From NCBI RefSeq assembly GCF_000384335.2, contig NZ_KQ031382.1:1426001-1490000 (forward strand): 64,000 nt of DNA, in the 5' to 3' direction. The translations under genes were made by a program, and so were the position numbers. This DNA is from Hyphomicrobium sp. 99. GTDB taxonomy: Bacteria; Pseudomonadota; Alphaproteobacteria; Rhizobiales; Hyphomicrobiaceae. Below, in pieces: positions 40,876 to 50,156 of the stretch. Numbering within the stretch: position 1 is the first letter of the stretch; each line of letters begins with the position of its first letter. The notes beneath the pieces were generated by a model. That model ran no database searches. It was given only the letters and a program-made list of their open reading frames with translations, and was not told where the DNA came from.

Positions 40876-42533
40876 GTCCCGCATGGTGCCAGCGCCGGTG
40901 GTTCGCAGTGAGTTTTTTTTTGCTTGTCGCTAATCGCTTCGAGGTCGGCCAGCGTGATGAACGTCCGCTTTTGAAGCGCGGGATTGGCTTTCGGATAATC
41001 TGTGCGGTAGTGGCCGCCCCGGCTTTCCTTGCGCAGCAGCGCTGCTGCCGTAATCAACTGAGCGGCAAGAAGCATGTTCGACAGAACGCGATCATTCAAA
41101 ACGGCCGCACTCAGCACCTGGAGTTCGGAAAGGGCGGTCTCCAAGCCTTTTCCGGAGCGCTGAACGCCGACATACTTCGTCATGATCGCCCGCAGCGTAT
41201 CCATCGCCTCCCGTCGCGAAGCCGTATCGGCAGCGCGGCCGCTGCCCGGAATGCGGTGCGGTACGACGAAGTGCCCGACGCGATCATGAGGAAGCAGCCC
41301 GCGAATATCGTTCGCGACGCGCGCACCGAACACGACGGCCTCGAGCAGCGAATTCGACGCTAGCCGATTGGCGCCGTGAAGCCCGGTCGAAGCAACTTCG
41401 CCGACGGCCCAAAGCCCCGTGAGACTCGTGCGCCCGTTCCGATCGGCCGCGATCCCGCCCATGTGATAGTGCTCGGCGGGTGCAACGGGGATCAGATCCT
41501 TCGAAGGATCGATACCGGCGCGCTGACAGTGGCCCCAGACGGTCGGGTATTCCTTTTCAAAGTCGGCGATCGCCGTGCGGCAATCGAGAAAGACGCCGCG
41601 TCCCGCGTTGAGCTCGTTGTAAACGCCGCGCGCAACGACGTCGCGTGGTGCAAGTTCGCCGCGTGGATCGATGGCCAGCATGAAACGTTCGCCGTCCGAG
41701 TTGACGAGCGTCGCGCCTTCGCCCCGGAGCGCTTCCGTCGCGAGCGGCGCGGGATCAATGCCCGCATCAATGGCCGTCGGATGAAATTGCACGAACTCCG
41801 GGTCCGCGATCACCGCGCCCGCGCGCGCAGCCATGGCGAGAGCCTCGCCTTTTGCGTAGGACGGATTGGTCGTCAGCGCGAACAACGCTCCGACGCCGCC
41901 CGTCGCGACAACGACCGCTGAAGCCGGAACGAACGCGTAGCGTCCATTGCCGAGAGCCGTCGGGCGGATCAACCGGACGCCTTCGACGCGATCGTTTGCG
42001 ACAATGAGATCGTCGGCCTCGTATCCTTCAAGCACGCGTATCGACGGCGTCGCGCGCACGGCGGCGATGAGCGCCTGCATGATCGCAGCGCCCGCCTTGT
42101 CGCCCGAAACGCGGACGACCCGCTTTTCGGAATGAGCAGCTTCCTTCGAAAGAATATAGTGACCTTCGAGATCGCGGTCGAACGGCACGCCATAGGCGAG
42201 AAGATCGCGGATACGATCTGGGCCTTCCTCGGCAACCAGTCGTGCGACTTCCGGATCGACGATGCCCGCACCCGCTTCGATCGTGTCGGCGGCATGCTTC
42301 GCCGTGCTATCGCCTTCGCCGACCGCAGCCGCGATGCCACCCTGCGCCCACATGCTCGATGCGCCTTCGCCGAGTGGCGCTGCCGCGATGACCGTTACCG
42401 GAAGCGGCGCAAGCTTCAACGCCGTGAAAAGTCCCGCGAGTCCGGCGCCGATGATCACGACGTCGCCGGGGCCGGGCTCACCCGTAAAGCCATTGAACTT
42501 TGTAGCAGAGCGACGCTTCGTCGATGCAGCCAT
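40872..42533 (-). CDS. nadB: L-aspartate oxidase
   Basis: The 553-residue flavoprotein has the FAD motif VVIIGAGLAGLFTALKLA near residue 25, the ASSMWAQGGIAAAVGEGDS segment, the active-site region QFHPTAID and the GLHGANRLASNSLLEAVVFG C-terminal FAD signature. It oxidises L-aspartate to iminoaspartate, which NadA uses. It is 35 bp downstream of nadA and overlaps nadC by ATGA. Confidence 0.96.
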   Translation of the reverse strand: MAASTKRRSATKFNGFTGEPGPGDVVIIGAGLAGLFTALKLAPLPVTVIAAAPLGEGASSMWAQGGIAAAVGEGDSTAKHAADTIEAGAGIVDPEVARLVAEEGPDRIRDLLAYGVPFDRDLEGHYILSKEAAHSEKRVVRVSGDKAGAAIMQALIAAVRATPSIRVLEGYEADDLIVANDRVEGVRLIRPTALGNGRYAFVPASAVVVATGGVGALFALTTNPSYAKGEALAMAARAGAVIADPEFVQFHPTAIDAGIDPAPLATEALRGEGATLVNSDGERFMLAIDPRGELAPRDVVARGVYNELNAGRGVFLDCRTAIADFEKEYPTVWGHCQRAGIDPSKDLIPVAPAEHYHMGGIAADRNGRTSLTGLWAVGEVASTGLHGANRLASNSLLEAVVFGARVANDIRGLLPHDRVGHFVVPHRIPGSGRAADTASRREAMDTLRAIMTKYVGVQRSGKGLETALSELQVLSAAVLNDRVLSNMLLAAQLITAAALLRKESRGGHYRTDYPKANPALQKRTFITLADLEAISDKQKKTHCEPPALAPCGT

Positions 42534-42568
42534 GAGATTGCCCTCCCCGGGCAGGTGGTCCCGAAGAG

Positions 42569-43627
42569 TTAGTTGGTCAGGTTGACCATGCGTTCGACCG
42601 CGCGACGCGCGCGTTCGGCAACATCCGGATCGACGGTAACCTCGTACTGCATATGCACGAGGCTCTCGTAGATATTCTCAAGGCTGATGCGCTTCATGTG
42701 CGGGCAGAGATTGCACGGCCGGATGAACTCGACGTCCGGGACCTCAACGGCGACGTTGGACGCCATCGAGCATTCGGTGACGAGCATAACTTTTGCCGGG
42801 CGCTTCTCTTTCACCCAATGAATCATGCCGGACGTTGAGCCCGTGAAGTCCGCCGCCGCGATCACGTCCGGTGGGCATTCGGGATGCGCGATGATCTTGA
42901 GGCCGGGCTCGTCGGCGCGCATGGCGCGAAGCTCTTCGCCCGTGAAGCGCTCGTGCACTTCGCACGCGCCCTTCCAAGCGATGACTTCAACCTTCGTTTG
43001 CGATTGGACCCACTTCGCCAAATACTGATCAGGTATGCAAAGAACGCGGGGCACGCCGAGGCTTTCGACGACCTGAACGGCGTTGGAGGACGTGCAGGTG
43101 ATATCGCATTCGGCCTTCACCGCCGCCGAAGTGTTCACGTAGGTGACGATCGGCACGCCGGGATACGCCTCGCGAAGCATGCGAACGTCCTCGGGTATGA
43201 TCGAAGATGCGAGGGAACAGCCCGCGCGCATGTCCGGGATGAGAACGGTTTTTTCGGGCGAGAGCAGTTTTGAAGTCTCGGCCATGAAGTGCACGCCGGC
43301 CTGCACGATGACCCGGGCGTTGGTTCGCGCAGCTTCCTTGGCGAGCTGCAGCGAGTCTCCGCGGAAGTCTGCCACGCAATGGAAGATTTCCGGCGTCATG
43401 TAATTGTGCGCGAGGATGACGGCGTTGCGCTGTGCCTTGAGCGCGTTGATCGACTTGATGAGCGGCGCATAGTGCGGCCACTCCATGGGCGTGATGATAT
43501 GCTTCACGCGTGCATAAAGAGGAGCCATCTCCGCCTCGAGCGCCGGCGACCATGCGAAAGCAGGGGGCGTCTTGGCGGCCGTCCGGGGGCTAACCGGCGT
43601 CGCAAAACTTGAAACCAAGGCAGTCAT
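42569..43627 (-). CDS. nadA: Quinolinate synthase
   Basis: ATG 43627 has GGAGGG 8 bases upstream; 352 residues, the usual length. The three cysteines for the [4Fe-4S] cluster are likely those in [19 protein letters not shown] and [13 protein letters not shown], with AHNYM and STSGMI substrate motifs. It condenses iminoaspartate with dihydroxyacetone phosphate to quinolinate. Two palindromes upstream are the likely NadQ operators, one just before the ribosome binding site. Confidence 0.96.
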   Translation of the reverse strand: MTALVSSFATPVSPRTAAKTPPAFAWSPALEAEMAPLYARVKHIITPMEWPHYAPLIKSINALKAQRNAVILAHNYMTPEIFHCVADFRGDSLQLAKEAARTNARVIVQAGVHFMAETSKLLSPEKTVLIPDMRAGCSLASSIIPEDVRMLREAYPGVPIVTYVNTSAAVKAECDITCTSSNAVQVVESLGVPRVLCIPDQYLAKWVQSQTKVEVIAWKGACEVHERFTGEELRAMRADEPGLKIIAHPECPPDVIAAADFTGSTSGMIHWVKEKRPAKVMLVTECSMASNVAVEVPDVEFIRPCNLCPHMKRISLENIYESLVHMQYEVTVDPDVAERARRAVERMVNLTN

Positions 43628-43643
43628 TGTAGTCGCCCTCCAT

Positions 43644-43664
43644 ATATGCTCTAATCGAGCATAT
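43644..43664 (-). promoter_or_regulatory. NadQ-type operator 1 (palindrome)
   Basis: ATATGCTC-TAATC-GAGCATAT: perfect 8-base arms with a 5-base spacer. It ends 2 bases from the nadA ribosome binding site, so a bound repressor would block transcription start or early elongation. Confidence 0.85.
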
Positions 43665-43712
43665 TCAGGATGTGAAATTCGCCGGCAGACCTGCCGCTCA
43701 CACCATCTTCGC

Positions 43713-43731
43713 AATGCTCAATTCGAGCATT
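43713..43731 (-). promoter_or_regulatory. NadQ-type operator 2 (palindrome)
   Basis: AATGCTC-AATTC-GAGCATT: perfect 7-base arms, 5-base spacer, same half-site ATGCTC as operator 1. The centres are 68 bases apart (about 6.5 helical turns). Confidence 0.82.
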
Positions 43732-43768
43732 CCTGAACGTGTTTAAGATAATAGATGCGCGAACAAAT

Positions 43769-43796
43769 TTCCAGGGCGGAGGTTCCCGCCCTGGAA
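43769..43796 (-). terminator. Hairpin at the end of nadQ
   Basis: An 11-bp perfect stem TTCCAGGGCGG / CCGCCCTGGAA with a 6-base loop, 15 bases past the nadQ stop, followed on the minus strand by AAATTTG. It separates nadQ from the nadABC promoter. Confidence 0.8.
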
Positions 43797-43811
43797 TTTA
43801 GACGATGCCGA

Positions 43812-44867
43812 TTAGCTTCGGCTCGGAGGCGCCGACACCCTGACGCCAGGTGCCGGACGCTCTAGAAGGACCTCACGGCGGAAACGGAAAAGTTTCGCCG
43901 GTCGTCCACCCGTTCGCGTTTTGACTTCTCCAGTCGGCTCGACAAGGCCCGCACCTTCTACAAGCCGGCGGAAGTTTTGTTTATGGAGATGCGGACCAAG
44001 AATGGCTTCGACAGTCTTCTGAAGCTCGTAGAGCGTGAACTCGTCGGGCATCAATTCGAAGACCACGGGCCGGTATTTGATCTTGGCTCGCGTACGGCTG
44101 ATGGCGGTCGCCAGTATCCGCCGGTGATCGGACTGCATCGGCAAACCGAGTTTGGGCCTGTCGGTCCATTCTGCGGCGCCGGGCTTTCCGTCCCGAACGG
44201 CTTCGTCGGCAAGACCCGCTTCGTAGAGAAGCTCGAAACGCTCGAGAACCTTCTCTTCGTCCCAGGCAGTGCCATCGAGGCCAAAGCAGATACGTGCGCG
44301 ATCGCCACGTGCGATCGACGGTTGGGTGCTCGTCAGGGGCGTAGGCTTGTCAGCCCATGCCTTGAGACGAGGTTCAATGTCCCGGGCGATGATTTCAGGC
44401 CGCCCGCGACGCCAGTCTTCCCAGGGAAAATACTGGTACCAACTCCGCCAGAGACCATTGGTTAATCCATGGTGTCCGACAGCCTGCGTCAATGCAAGAT
44501 AACCGATCGAAACAATATTAGGAGTGGCAACGCCTGCGTCAGCGTGGCGGCCACGATCAGCAAATGTATAAAGTTGCTCGGCATAGCCGAGGTCCAAACC
44601 GGTCTGGTTCTGAACCCAGGCTCGTAAGCCGCTCTCCAATGTTCTGTGCTCGCGCGGATTAAAAGGCCCGAACGGCAATACGTCTGTTGCACCAATACTG
44701 TCCGGTTCGCCCCGGACGACAAGTGCGACTGGTTCGTTATCGGATACGGCGACGATCGCCGCATTTAGTCCGATGCCAAGAGAAGGCTCCAACTCGTGGT
44801 CGTCTTCCGGTGCGAGTTGAGACTTTTCAGGCGTCGGTTTTCTCCTGCCAGAAAGTTCCATGTTCAT
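43812..44867 (-). CDS. nadQ: NadQ-type transcriptional regulator (Nudix-like + winged helix)
   Basis: ATG 44867 with GGGGAAG 7 bases upstream is chosen over the open frame to 44999; 351 residues. The N-terminal 180 residues resemble a Nudix-type ligand domain (LNAAIVAVSDNEPVALVV, PFGPFNPREHRTLESGLRAWVQNQTG), without a full Nudix catalytic box. The C-terminal part holds a winged helix (EFTLYELQKTVEAILG, QNFRRLVEGAGLVEPTGE). This is the COG4111/NadQ family of alphaproteobacteria, which controls de novo NAD synthesis. It stands directly upstream of nadABC, whose leader has two matching palindromes. Confidence 0.87.
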   Translation of the reverse strand: MNMELSGRRKPTPEKSQLAPEDDHELEPSLGIGLNAAIVAVSDNEPVALVVRGEPDSIGATDVLPFGPFNPREHRTLESGLRAWVQNQTGLDLGYAEQLYTFADRGRHADAGVATPNIVSIGYLALTQAVGHHGLTNGLWRSWYQYFPWEDWRRGRPEIIARDIEPRLKAWADKPTPLTSTQPSIARGDRARICFGLDGTAWDEEKVLERFELLYEAGLADEAVRDGKPGAAEWTDRPKLGLPMQSDHRRILATAISRTRAKIKYRPVVFELMPDEFTLYELQKTVEAILGPHLHKQNFRRLVEGAGLVEPTGEVKTRTGGRPAKLFRFRREVLLERPAPGVRVSAPPSRS

Positions 44868-44976
44868 GTGTGTCTTCCCCGTGCTCCCCATGAGGCGAGC
44901 TAGAGGGCGATAATGGCGAATTTCAGATAGATCTTCTAAATGAAAACCGCGAATTAGCCCCAAAATCGCCAAATTG

Positions 44977-45585
44977 TCAGTGTGGTGACAAACTTCCAAA
45001 CCGCAAAAGAAACTGCCTTTGGGCGTCTTTTGCCGGAAACGGTTTTAAAACCATTAAGGCGCTGTGAAGTTCCGCCGGCACCTGTGGAATTCCGAAAAAT
45101 TCTTCAGCCTCGCTCGTTCCGAAACCCGCAAGCAGCGTCGCCTCATAATAGGCCGCGATTGTGTCGGCATCTTTGATCGCTGCCGCCGCAGCGACACTTA
45201 ATCGCCCAACATCGAACCGCTGATGGATCGCTTCGAGCAACTTGAGTTCGAACGCCTTGTAGTCGAGACCGATCGCAGTTTTGAAGGGGCTGATCAGATC
45301 GCCGATGACGTATTCTGGCGCATCATGCAGCAACGCCGCGAGGCGCTCATTGACCGTCGAACTGGGCCATAGCGCTTCGACGATATCGGTGACGACGACG
45401 CAATGTTGCGCGACGGAGAATGCGTAGTCGCCCTTCGTCTGTCCGTTCCATCGCGCGACGCGCGCGAGCCCATGAGCGATATCCTCGATCTCGATGTCGC
45501 GAGGCTCGGGTGAGAGTAGATCGAGCCGTCGCCCCGACAGCATCCGCTGCCAAGCTCTCGGCATCTTTGTGTGTGATGGATTCAT
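44977..45585 (-). CDS. HD-domain hydrolase (YfbR-like)
   Basis: ATG 45583-45585 overlaps the tag stop as ATGA, which fixes the start; 202 residues. The HD metal-binding motifs are visible: SVAQHCVVV, ALLHDAPEYVIGDL, and KDADTIAAYYEA. Proteins of this group are 5'-nucleotidases acting on deoxynucleoside monophosphates, or related phosphohydrolases. It is the third gene of the ygfZ-tag-HD operon. Confidence 0.87.
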   Translation of the reverse strand: MNPSHTKMPRAWQRMLSGRRLDLLSPEPRDIEIEDIAHGLARVARWNGQTKGDYAFSVAQHCVVVTDIVEALWPSSTVNERLAALLHDAPEYVIGDLISPFKTAIGLDYKAFELKLLEAIHQRFDVGRLSVAAAAAIKDADTIAAYYEATLLAGFGTSEAEEFFGIPQVPAELHSALMVLKPFPAKDAQRQFLLRFGSLSPH

Positions 45586-46190
45586 AGTCCGGCGATCTTC
45601 AGCTTCTTTTGAAGTTTCGCACATGGCGCGTGCCTAAAGCACGTGACGAGGTGATCGTTGACCATGCCCGTCGATTGCATGAATGCGTAGAGCGTCGTCG
45701 ATCCGACAAAACGAAACCCATCGGCCTTGAGAGCTTTGCTCATTCTCTTAGAAACGTCAGTCTCGGGCTTGATCTCTTTCGTGGACGTAAGCGCGTTGAC
45801 TATAGGGCGTCCATCAACAAAGCCCCATATATATTGAGAAAACGGCATCCTCCCGCGAATTTCAAGAAAGACTTTTGCGTTCGAGATTGTCGCTTCGATC
45901 TTAGCACGGTTGCGGATGATGCCCTCGTTCTTGACTAGGCGGTCGATGTCGCGCTCCGAGTATCTCGCGATACGCGCGGCATCGAAATTATGGAAGGCCT
46001 TTCGAAAATTTTCGCGCTTGCGAAGGATTGTGATCCACGAGAGGCCGGCTTGGAATCCTTCGAGCATCAACTTCTCGAAGAGCGCGCTATCGTCCGTCAT
46101 CGGCACGCCCCACTCTTCATCGTGGTAGCGGATGTAGTCGGCATCGCGACCTGCCCACGGGCAACGTTCGATCTCTCTTGATGTGATCAT
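45582..46190 (-). CDS. tag: DNA-3-methyladenine glycosylase I
   Basis: The 202-residue protein matches Tag: ERCPWAGRDADYIRYHDEEWGVP at the start and GLSWITILRKRENFRKAF in the base-pocket region. The zinc ligands known in E. coli Tag (Cys, His near the start; His, Cys near the end) correspond to C10, H23 and the HLVTCFRHAPC segment. It removes 3-methyladenine from alkylated DNA. It overlaps ygfZ and the HD gene by ATGA at both ends. Confidence 0.95.
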   Translation of the reverse strand: MITSREIERCPWAGRDADYIRYHDEEWGVPMTDDSALFEKLMLEGFQAGLSWITILRKRENFRKAFHNFDAARIARYSERDIDRLVKNEGIIRNRAKIEATISNAKVFLEIRGRMPFSQYIWGFVDGRPIVNALTSTKEIKPETDVSKRMSKALKADGFRFVGSTTLYAFMQSTGMVNDHLVTCFRHAPCAKLQKKLKIAGL

Positions 46191-47101
46191 GACGACGGTA
46201 GAGCCGTCGAGGCGCGCGCAGCTGCAGATGCGGCGTAACTCTTGAGGATGACATCGTCGACGGTGATTGCGACGCCGCCTGCTGCGAGCGTCTGGTTTTT
46301 CTCCTTCGCCTCGAGCGCGCGATCGAGGCGAAGCATCGCGATGGCAGCGCTTCCGTCGACTGTCCCGACGCGTCCGATCGAAACATCTCCGAGAAGCACA
46401 TCTTCGTTTGAGGCGAGAGGAGCTGAGCTCGAAATTTTTACGGCGCGCTTTCGAACGACAGTCTTGTTTTGCATTCGCGCCACGATCTCCTGACCGACGT
46501 AGCAGCCTTTCGAGAATGACACCCCATTGAGGAGATCGAAGTCGGCTTCATGAGGATAGGTGTCACCGAATTTATAGTCGCGGCCACCCTCAGGCACGCC
46601 GAGTGAAACGCGAAGCGCGTCGTACTCGCGGAGGCGATTTTGGTTATCCGCGTCGGCGAAAGAATCGTCGCCCGATTGGCTATCGAGCAGCAGCCGTGTC
46701 CCGAGTGAGGAATGCCTGGGGTCCGAAAAACGCATGGCCCTATCCACAGGTAATGCGTCCACCCCGTCGCCCCACACGGCGAAGATTCGAAACGAGTCCG
46801 AAACATCCGAAATGATGACATCAGCGCGAAGCTTATAGAGCGTGAGCCGCTTCACCAGATCGCCCGCGCTCGAGCGAAGAACATCGAGCAGGAAACCATC
46901 GCCACGGCGAACGATAAAAAAGTCGAAGAGTATTTTGCCCTGCGGCGAAAGTAGCGCCGCGTGACGTGCCTCGCCGTCGCGAAGGCCTTCAACGTCATTG
47001 GTCACCAGGCCTTGCAACAGCTTTTCACTGTCCCGGCCGGTCACGCTGACGACTCCGCGATCTGCAAGTCGCGCTATCTTTGCGGCAGACATGAAATTCA
47101 C
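46187..47101 (-). CDS. ygfZ: YgfZ/GcvT-like folate-binding protein
   Basis: The 304-residue protein has the GcvT-like fold and the signature K-G-C-Y-V-G-Q-E (SKGCYVGQEIVARM), with the conserved cysteine, and LLQGLVTNDVEGL near the start. YgfZ proteins use tetrahydrofolate in iron-sulfur cluster repair for enzymes such as MiaB. First gene of the tag operon, diverging from the dihydroorotase with 74 bp between. Confidence 0.92.
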   Translation of the reverse strand: MNFMSAAKIARLADRGVVSVTGRDSEKLLQGLVTNDVEGLRDGEARHAALLSPQGKILFDFFIVRRGDGFLLDVLRSSAGDLVKRLTLYKLRADVIISDVSDSFRIFAVWGDGVDALPVDRAMRFSDPRHSSLGTRLLLDSQSGDDSFADADNQNRLREYDALRVSLGVPEGGRDYKFGDTYPHEADFDLLNGVSFSKGCYVGQEIVARMQNKTVVRKRAVKISSSAPLASNEDVLLGDVSIGRVGTVDGSAAIAMLRLDRALEAKEKNQTLAAGGVAITVDDVILKSYAASAAARASTALPSS

Positions 47102-47175
47102 GCCTCGGTTGCAAATGGGGGAAGAGTTACGTATGCGGGGTTTTTCTCGTATGCAAGCCTAAGGAGCACCGCAAG

Positions 47176-48510
47176 ATGGTTGAGACGTTCGACGTCGTTA
47201 TTCGAGGCGCGACAGTCGTCAATCATGATGGGGAAGGGGTTCGCGATATCGCAATCCGGGGCGGTAGGATCGCCGCCGTTGGCGATCTCGGCTCCGTCAC
47301 TGCGCCTGAGATCATTGAGGCGGAAGGGCTCCACATTCTACCGGGCGTTATCGACACACAAGTGCATTTCCGTGAACCCGGCCTTGAGCACAAGGAAGAC
47401 CTCGAGACGGGCAGCCGCGCGGCCGTCGCAGGCGGTGTAACGGCGGTTTTCGAGATGCCGAACACGAAGCCTCTCACGACGAGCGCGGAAACCCTCGCCG
47501 ATAAGGTCCGCCGCGCCCGGCACCGGATGTTCAGCGATTTCGCCTTCTTTGTCGGTGGGACGCGAGAAAACGTATCCGATATTCCGGCCCTCGAAAAACT
47601 CGAAGGCTCGGCGGGCATCAAAGTGTTCATGGGCTCTTCGACCGGCGATCTCCTCGTCGACGACGGCGTTACGCTCGACCGGATCATTGCCAAGATATCC
47701 CGCCGGGCTTCCTTCCATGCCGAAGACGAAGCGCGGCTGAAGTCGCGGATGCATTTACGGCGAAAGGGCGATCCGTCTTCACATCCCGAATGGCGGGACC
47801 CCGAAGCGGCCCTCATCGCGACGAAGCGGCTTGTCGGGATGGCCGAAAAGCACGGCAAGCGCGTCCACGTGCTCCACGTTTCGACCGCCGAAGAGATGGA
47901 GTTCCTGCGGGATCATAAAGCCTATGCATCCGTTGAGGTGACGCCACATCATCTGACCCTCGCCGGTCCGGAAGCCTATGAGCGCCTGGGTACCTATGTG
48001 CAGATGAACCCGCCCATTCGCGATGCCCGTCACCGCGCCGCGATTTGGGCCGCGCTTCAATCGGGCGTCGTCGATATTCTGGGGTCCGATCACGCGCCGC
48101 ATACGCGGGAAGAAAAGGATCACGTCTATCCCGACACGCATTCCGGAATGACAGGCGTCCAAACCCTCGTTCCAATCATGCTCGACCACGTCAACGCTGG
48201 ACGGCTGTCCTTGCAGCGTCTCGTCGATCTGACGAGCCATGGCCCGCAACGACTTTTCGGAATTCGCTCGAAAGGACGCATTGCCGTTGGCTATGACGCC
48301 GACTTGACCGTCGTCGATCTGCATCGAACCGAAACGATCACCAACAGCTGGATCGAAAGCCGCGCCGCCTGGACGCCTTACGATGGCGTGAAAGTCAAAG
48401 GCTGGCCGGTCGGGACGTTCGTCCGCGGCCGGAAAGTCATGTGGGAAGGTGAGATCATCGGCCCGGCCGGCGGAGAGCCCGTCGGTTTTCTCGAGGGCTA
48501 CGCCGGCTGA
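47176..48510 (+). CDS. pyrC: Dihydroorotase (amidohydrolase family)
   Basis: The 444-residue protein has the dihydroorotase landmarks LPGVIDTQVHFREPGLEHKEDLETGSRAA, FEMPNTKPLT, GIKVFMGSSTG (likely carboxylated lysine region), and GSDHAPHTREEKD near the end. The first metal histidine of the usual H-x-H is Gln (Q62-V-H64) while R66 is kept. I have seen DTQVHFREPG in alphaproteobacterial homologs, so this is a group feature. It would cyclise carbamoyl aspartate in pyrimidine synthesis. A catalytically weak paralog or another amidohydrolase cannot be ruled out. Confidence 0.85.
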   Translation: MVETFDVVIRGATVVNHDGEGVRDIAIRGGRIAAVGDLGSVTAPEIIEAEGLHILPGVIDTQVHFREPGLEHKEDLETGSRAAVAGGVTAVFEMPNTKPLTTSAETLADKVRRARHRMFSDFAFFVGGTRENVSDIPALEKLEGSAGIKVFMGSSTGDLLVDDGVTLDRIIAKISRRASFHAEDEARLKSRMHLRRKGDPSSHPEWRDPEAALIATKRLVGMAEKHGKRVHVLHVSTAEEMEFLRDHKAYASVEVTPHHLTLAGPEAYERLGTYVQMNPPIRDARHRAAIWAALQSGVVDILGSDHAPHTREEKDHVYPDTHSGMTGVQTLVPIMLDHVNAGRLSLQRLVDLTSHGPQRLFGIRSKGRIAVGYDADLTVVDLHRTETITNSWIESRAAWTPYDGVKVKGWPVGTFVRGRKVMWEGEIIGPAGGEPVGFLEGYAG

Positions 48511-48536
48511 GGCCTGAGTGTGTTGCCGGTCAGCGG

Positions 48537-49313
48537 TCAGCCTTCGCTGCCGGTTTTCGCAACGCGCGACAGGTCCGGCGGCAGCCGCTTCAGCACGTGA
48601 ACGGTCGTGCCGACATCGGCAAGCGTCGCCAGATGCATGACGTGGCCGTTCGTCATCCGAATGCAGCCCGACGATGACGCAGTTCCGATTGAGGAAGCTT
48701 CGTTCGTGCCGTGGATGCGGTAGAGCGTGTTGCCGAGATAAAGCGCCATCGCGCCGAGCGGATTGCGAATGCCGCCTTCCATTCGCACGGGAAGTTCAGG
48801 CCTCCGGGCACGCATCTCGGCAGGCGGGATCCAATCGGGCCACGCGGCCTTTCTCGTGATCTTCTCCGTGCCGGTCCATGCAAAGCCCTGCTTCCCGACC
48901 GCGATCGGATAGCTATAAGCCGCCGAAGAAGAGAGCACATAATAGAGACGTCGTCCGGCGGTATCGATCACGATCGAGCCGGGCTCATAACTGCTTTGAA
49001 AGTGAACCTTGGGGGGCGTGATTGCGGCGATGCGTGGCTGTCCACCGCCGGTGAGGGAACCGGGGCCACGTCCGGCCGGACCATTGCGAGCATCCTCATC
49101 GGCTGATCGATTGGATTGAGGCTGACCCCAATCCCAGCCCATACTGAAAAGCTGCTGCCCCATTTCCTGGGCGCTCTCGCGTTGCTTGCGATCGAGCTTT
49201 TTGGGTGCAACGTATCCGTAGGTCTCTTCAGAGGGATGAAAGGCAAAAGCCTGTCCTGCAATGGAGCAACTCAAAACCGCCGCAACCAAAAAGGATATAC
49301 TCCTCATCAACAA
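48537..49313 (-). CDS. L,D-transpeptidase (YkuD family)
   Basis: The 258-residue exported protein has a signal peptide (MRSISFLVAAVLSCSIAGQAFA), a variable Gly/Asn-rich section, and a YkuD domain from about 115. The catalytic Cys lies in SSGCIRMTNGHV, preceded by the conserved His in YRIHGTNEA. It makes 3-3 crosslinks in peptidoglycan or attaches proteins to it. The gene is convergent with pyrC. Confidence 0.9.
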   Translation of the reverse strand: MLMRSISFLVAAVLSCSIAGQAFAFHPSEETYGYVAPKKLDRKQRESAQEMGQQLFSMGWDWGQPQSNRSADEDARNGPAGRGPGSLTGGGQPRIAAITPPKVHFQSSYEPGSIVIDTAGRRLYYVLSSSAAYSYPIAVGKQGFAWTGTEKITRKAAWPDWIPPAEMRARRPELPVRMEGGIRNPLGAMALYLGNTLYRIHGTNEASSIGTASSSGCIRMTNGHVMHLATLADVGTTVHVLKRLPPDLSRVAKTGSEG

Positions 49314-49432
49314 ATCTCCGCATTTTCATCTAATTTATGAGAAGCGGAATAGACCCATTGATCCGTCGCTGAATACCCCAGTGCGGCAATTGGTAATACA
49401 AGTCGGACGTGAGCGGTTAAACGGCGAGGGTT

Positions 49433-50044
49433 TCAGTTGCCCTTCTTGAACGAGGTCCAGCTTCCATCCGCGGCGATGACGAGCCGCCACCAGAGCCACT
49501 GCTTCTTTTCCCGCATCTCCTGAGCCTTCGCCGGAGTGACAAGACGGTAGAGATCGACCTCTTCGGCTGGCGTGAGCTTGTCGAGCGGACGCTCGGCGAG
49601 ATACGGCCAGACGTAGATCAGATTATTCTCGATGTCGTTGCCGAGGGGGAGGGCGACAGGCGGCATATCCAATGCCTCGACGAGAGCTGCGAGAATTTCC
49701 CGGCCCTGATGATCTTCCGAGTGCTCCTTGAGTGCCTTGATAGGATCGGCAGACGGCTCGATGCCAAGGTCAGGAACAAATCCGCTGACTTCGAATGCCG
49801 TCTTCAGTTCATCGATATTTCCCGACCGCGCAGCGGTCAGGATGACATCCCGAAGATCTTCAACATGCGGCGGCAATTTCGTGGCATCGCCGGCTTGGTC
49901 GGCGCTCACTCTACCAACGTGGACAAGTGCGCTTCCCGCCACTACGAGTACAATGAGTAGCTCGAACAGGCGTTCTCTTCGAAGGAAAGCCTGCCGGAAA
50001 AACCAAAGACGCCTTTTGCAAGTCGCTCGAGGGATTCCCCACAT
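49433..50044 (-). CDS. Exported protein of unknown function (203 aa)
   Basis: An N-terminal hydrophobic segment (LFELLIVLVVAGSALVHVG) after a basic region acts as signal or anchor. The mature part (about 165 residues) is acidic and contains LRDVILTAARSGNIDELKTAFEV, which looks like an ankyrin-type helix pair, and a Trp-rich end (QWLWWRLVIAADGSWTSFKKG). I recognise only a weak likeness to small alphaproteobacterial hypothetical proteins. It diverges from the LysE-family gene. Confidence 0.7.
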   Translation of the reverse strand: MWGIPRATCKRRLWFFRQAFLRRERLFELLIVLVVAGSALVHVGRVSADQAGDATKLPPHVEDLRDVILTAARSGNIDELKTAFEVSGFVPDLGIEPSADPIKALKEHSEDHQGREILAALVEALDMPPVALPLGNDIENNLIYVWPYLAERPLDKLTPAEEVDLYRLVTPAKAQEMREKKQWLWWRLVIAADGSWTSFKKGN

Positions 50045-50156
50045 TGCAGTTGCGCCCTCCGTTGATCCCTGTAGCCGCGGTGCTCGAAGCCGTGTTGGAT
50101 GTGAGTATGCCGCCTAGCGCTAGTGGCCCCCAACTCAGATATCGAGCACATACCCC

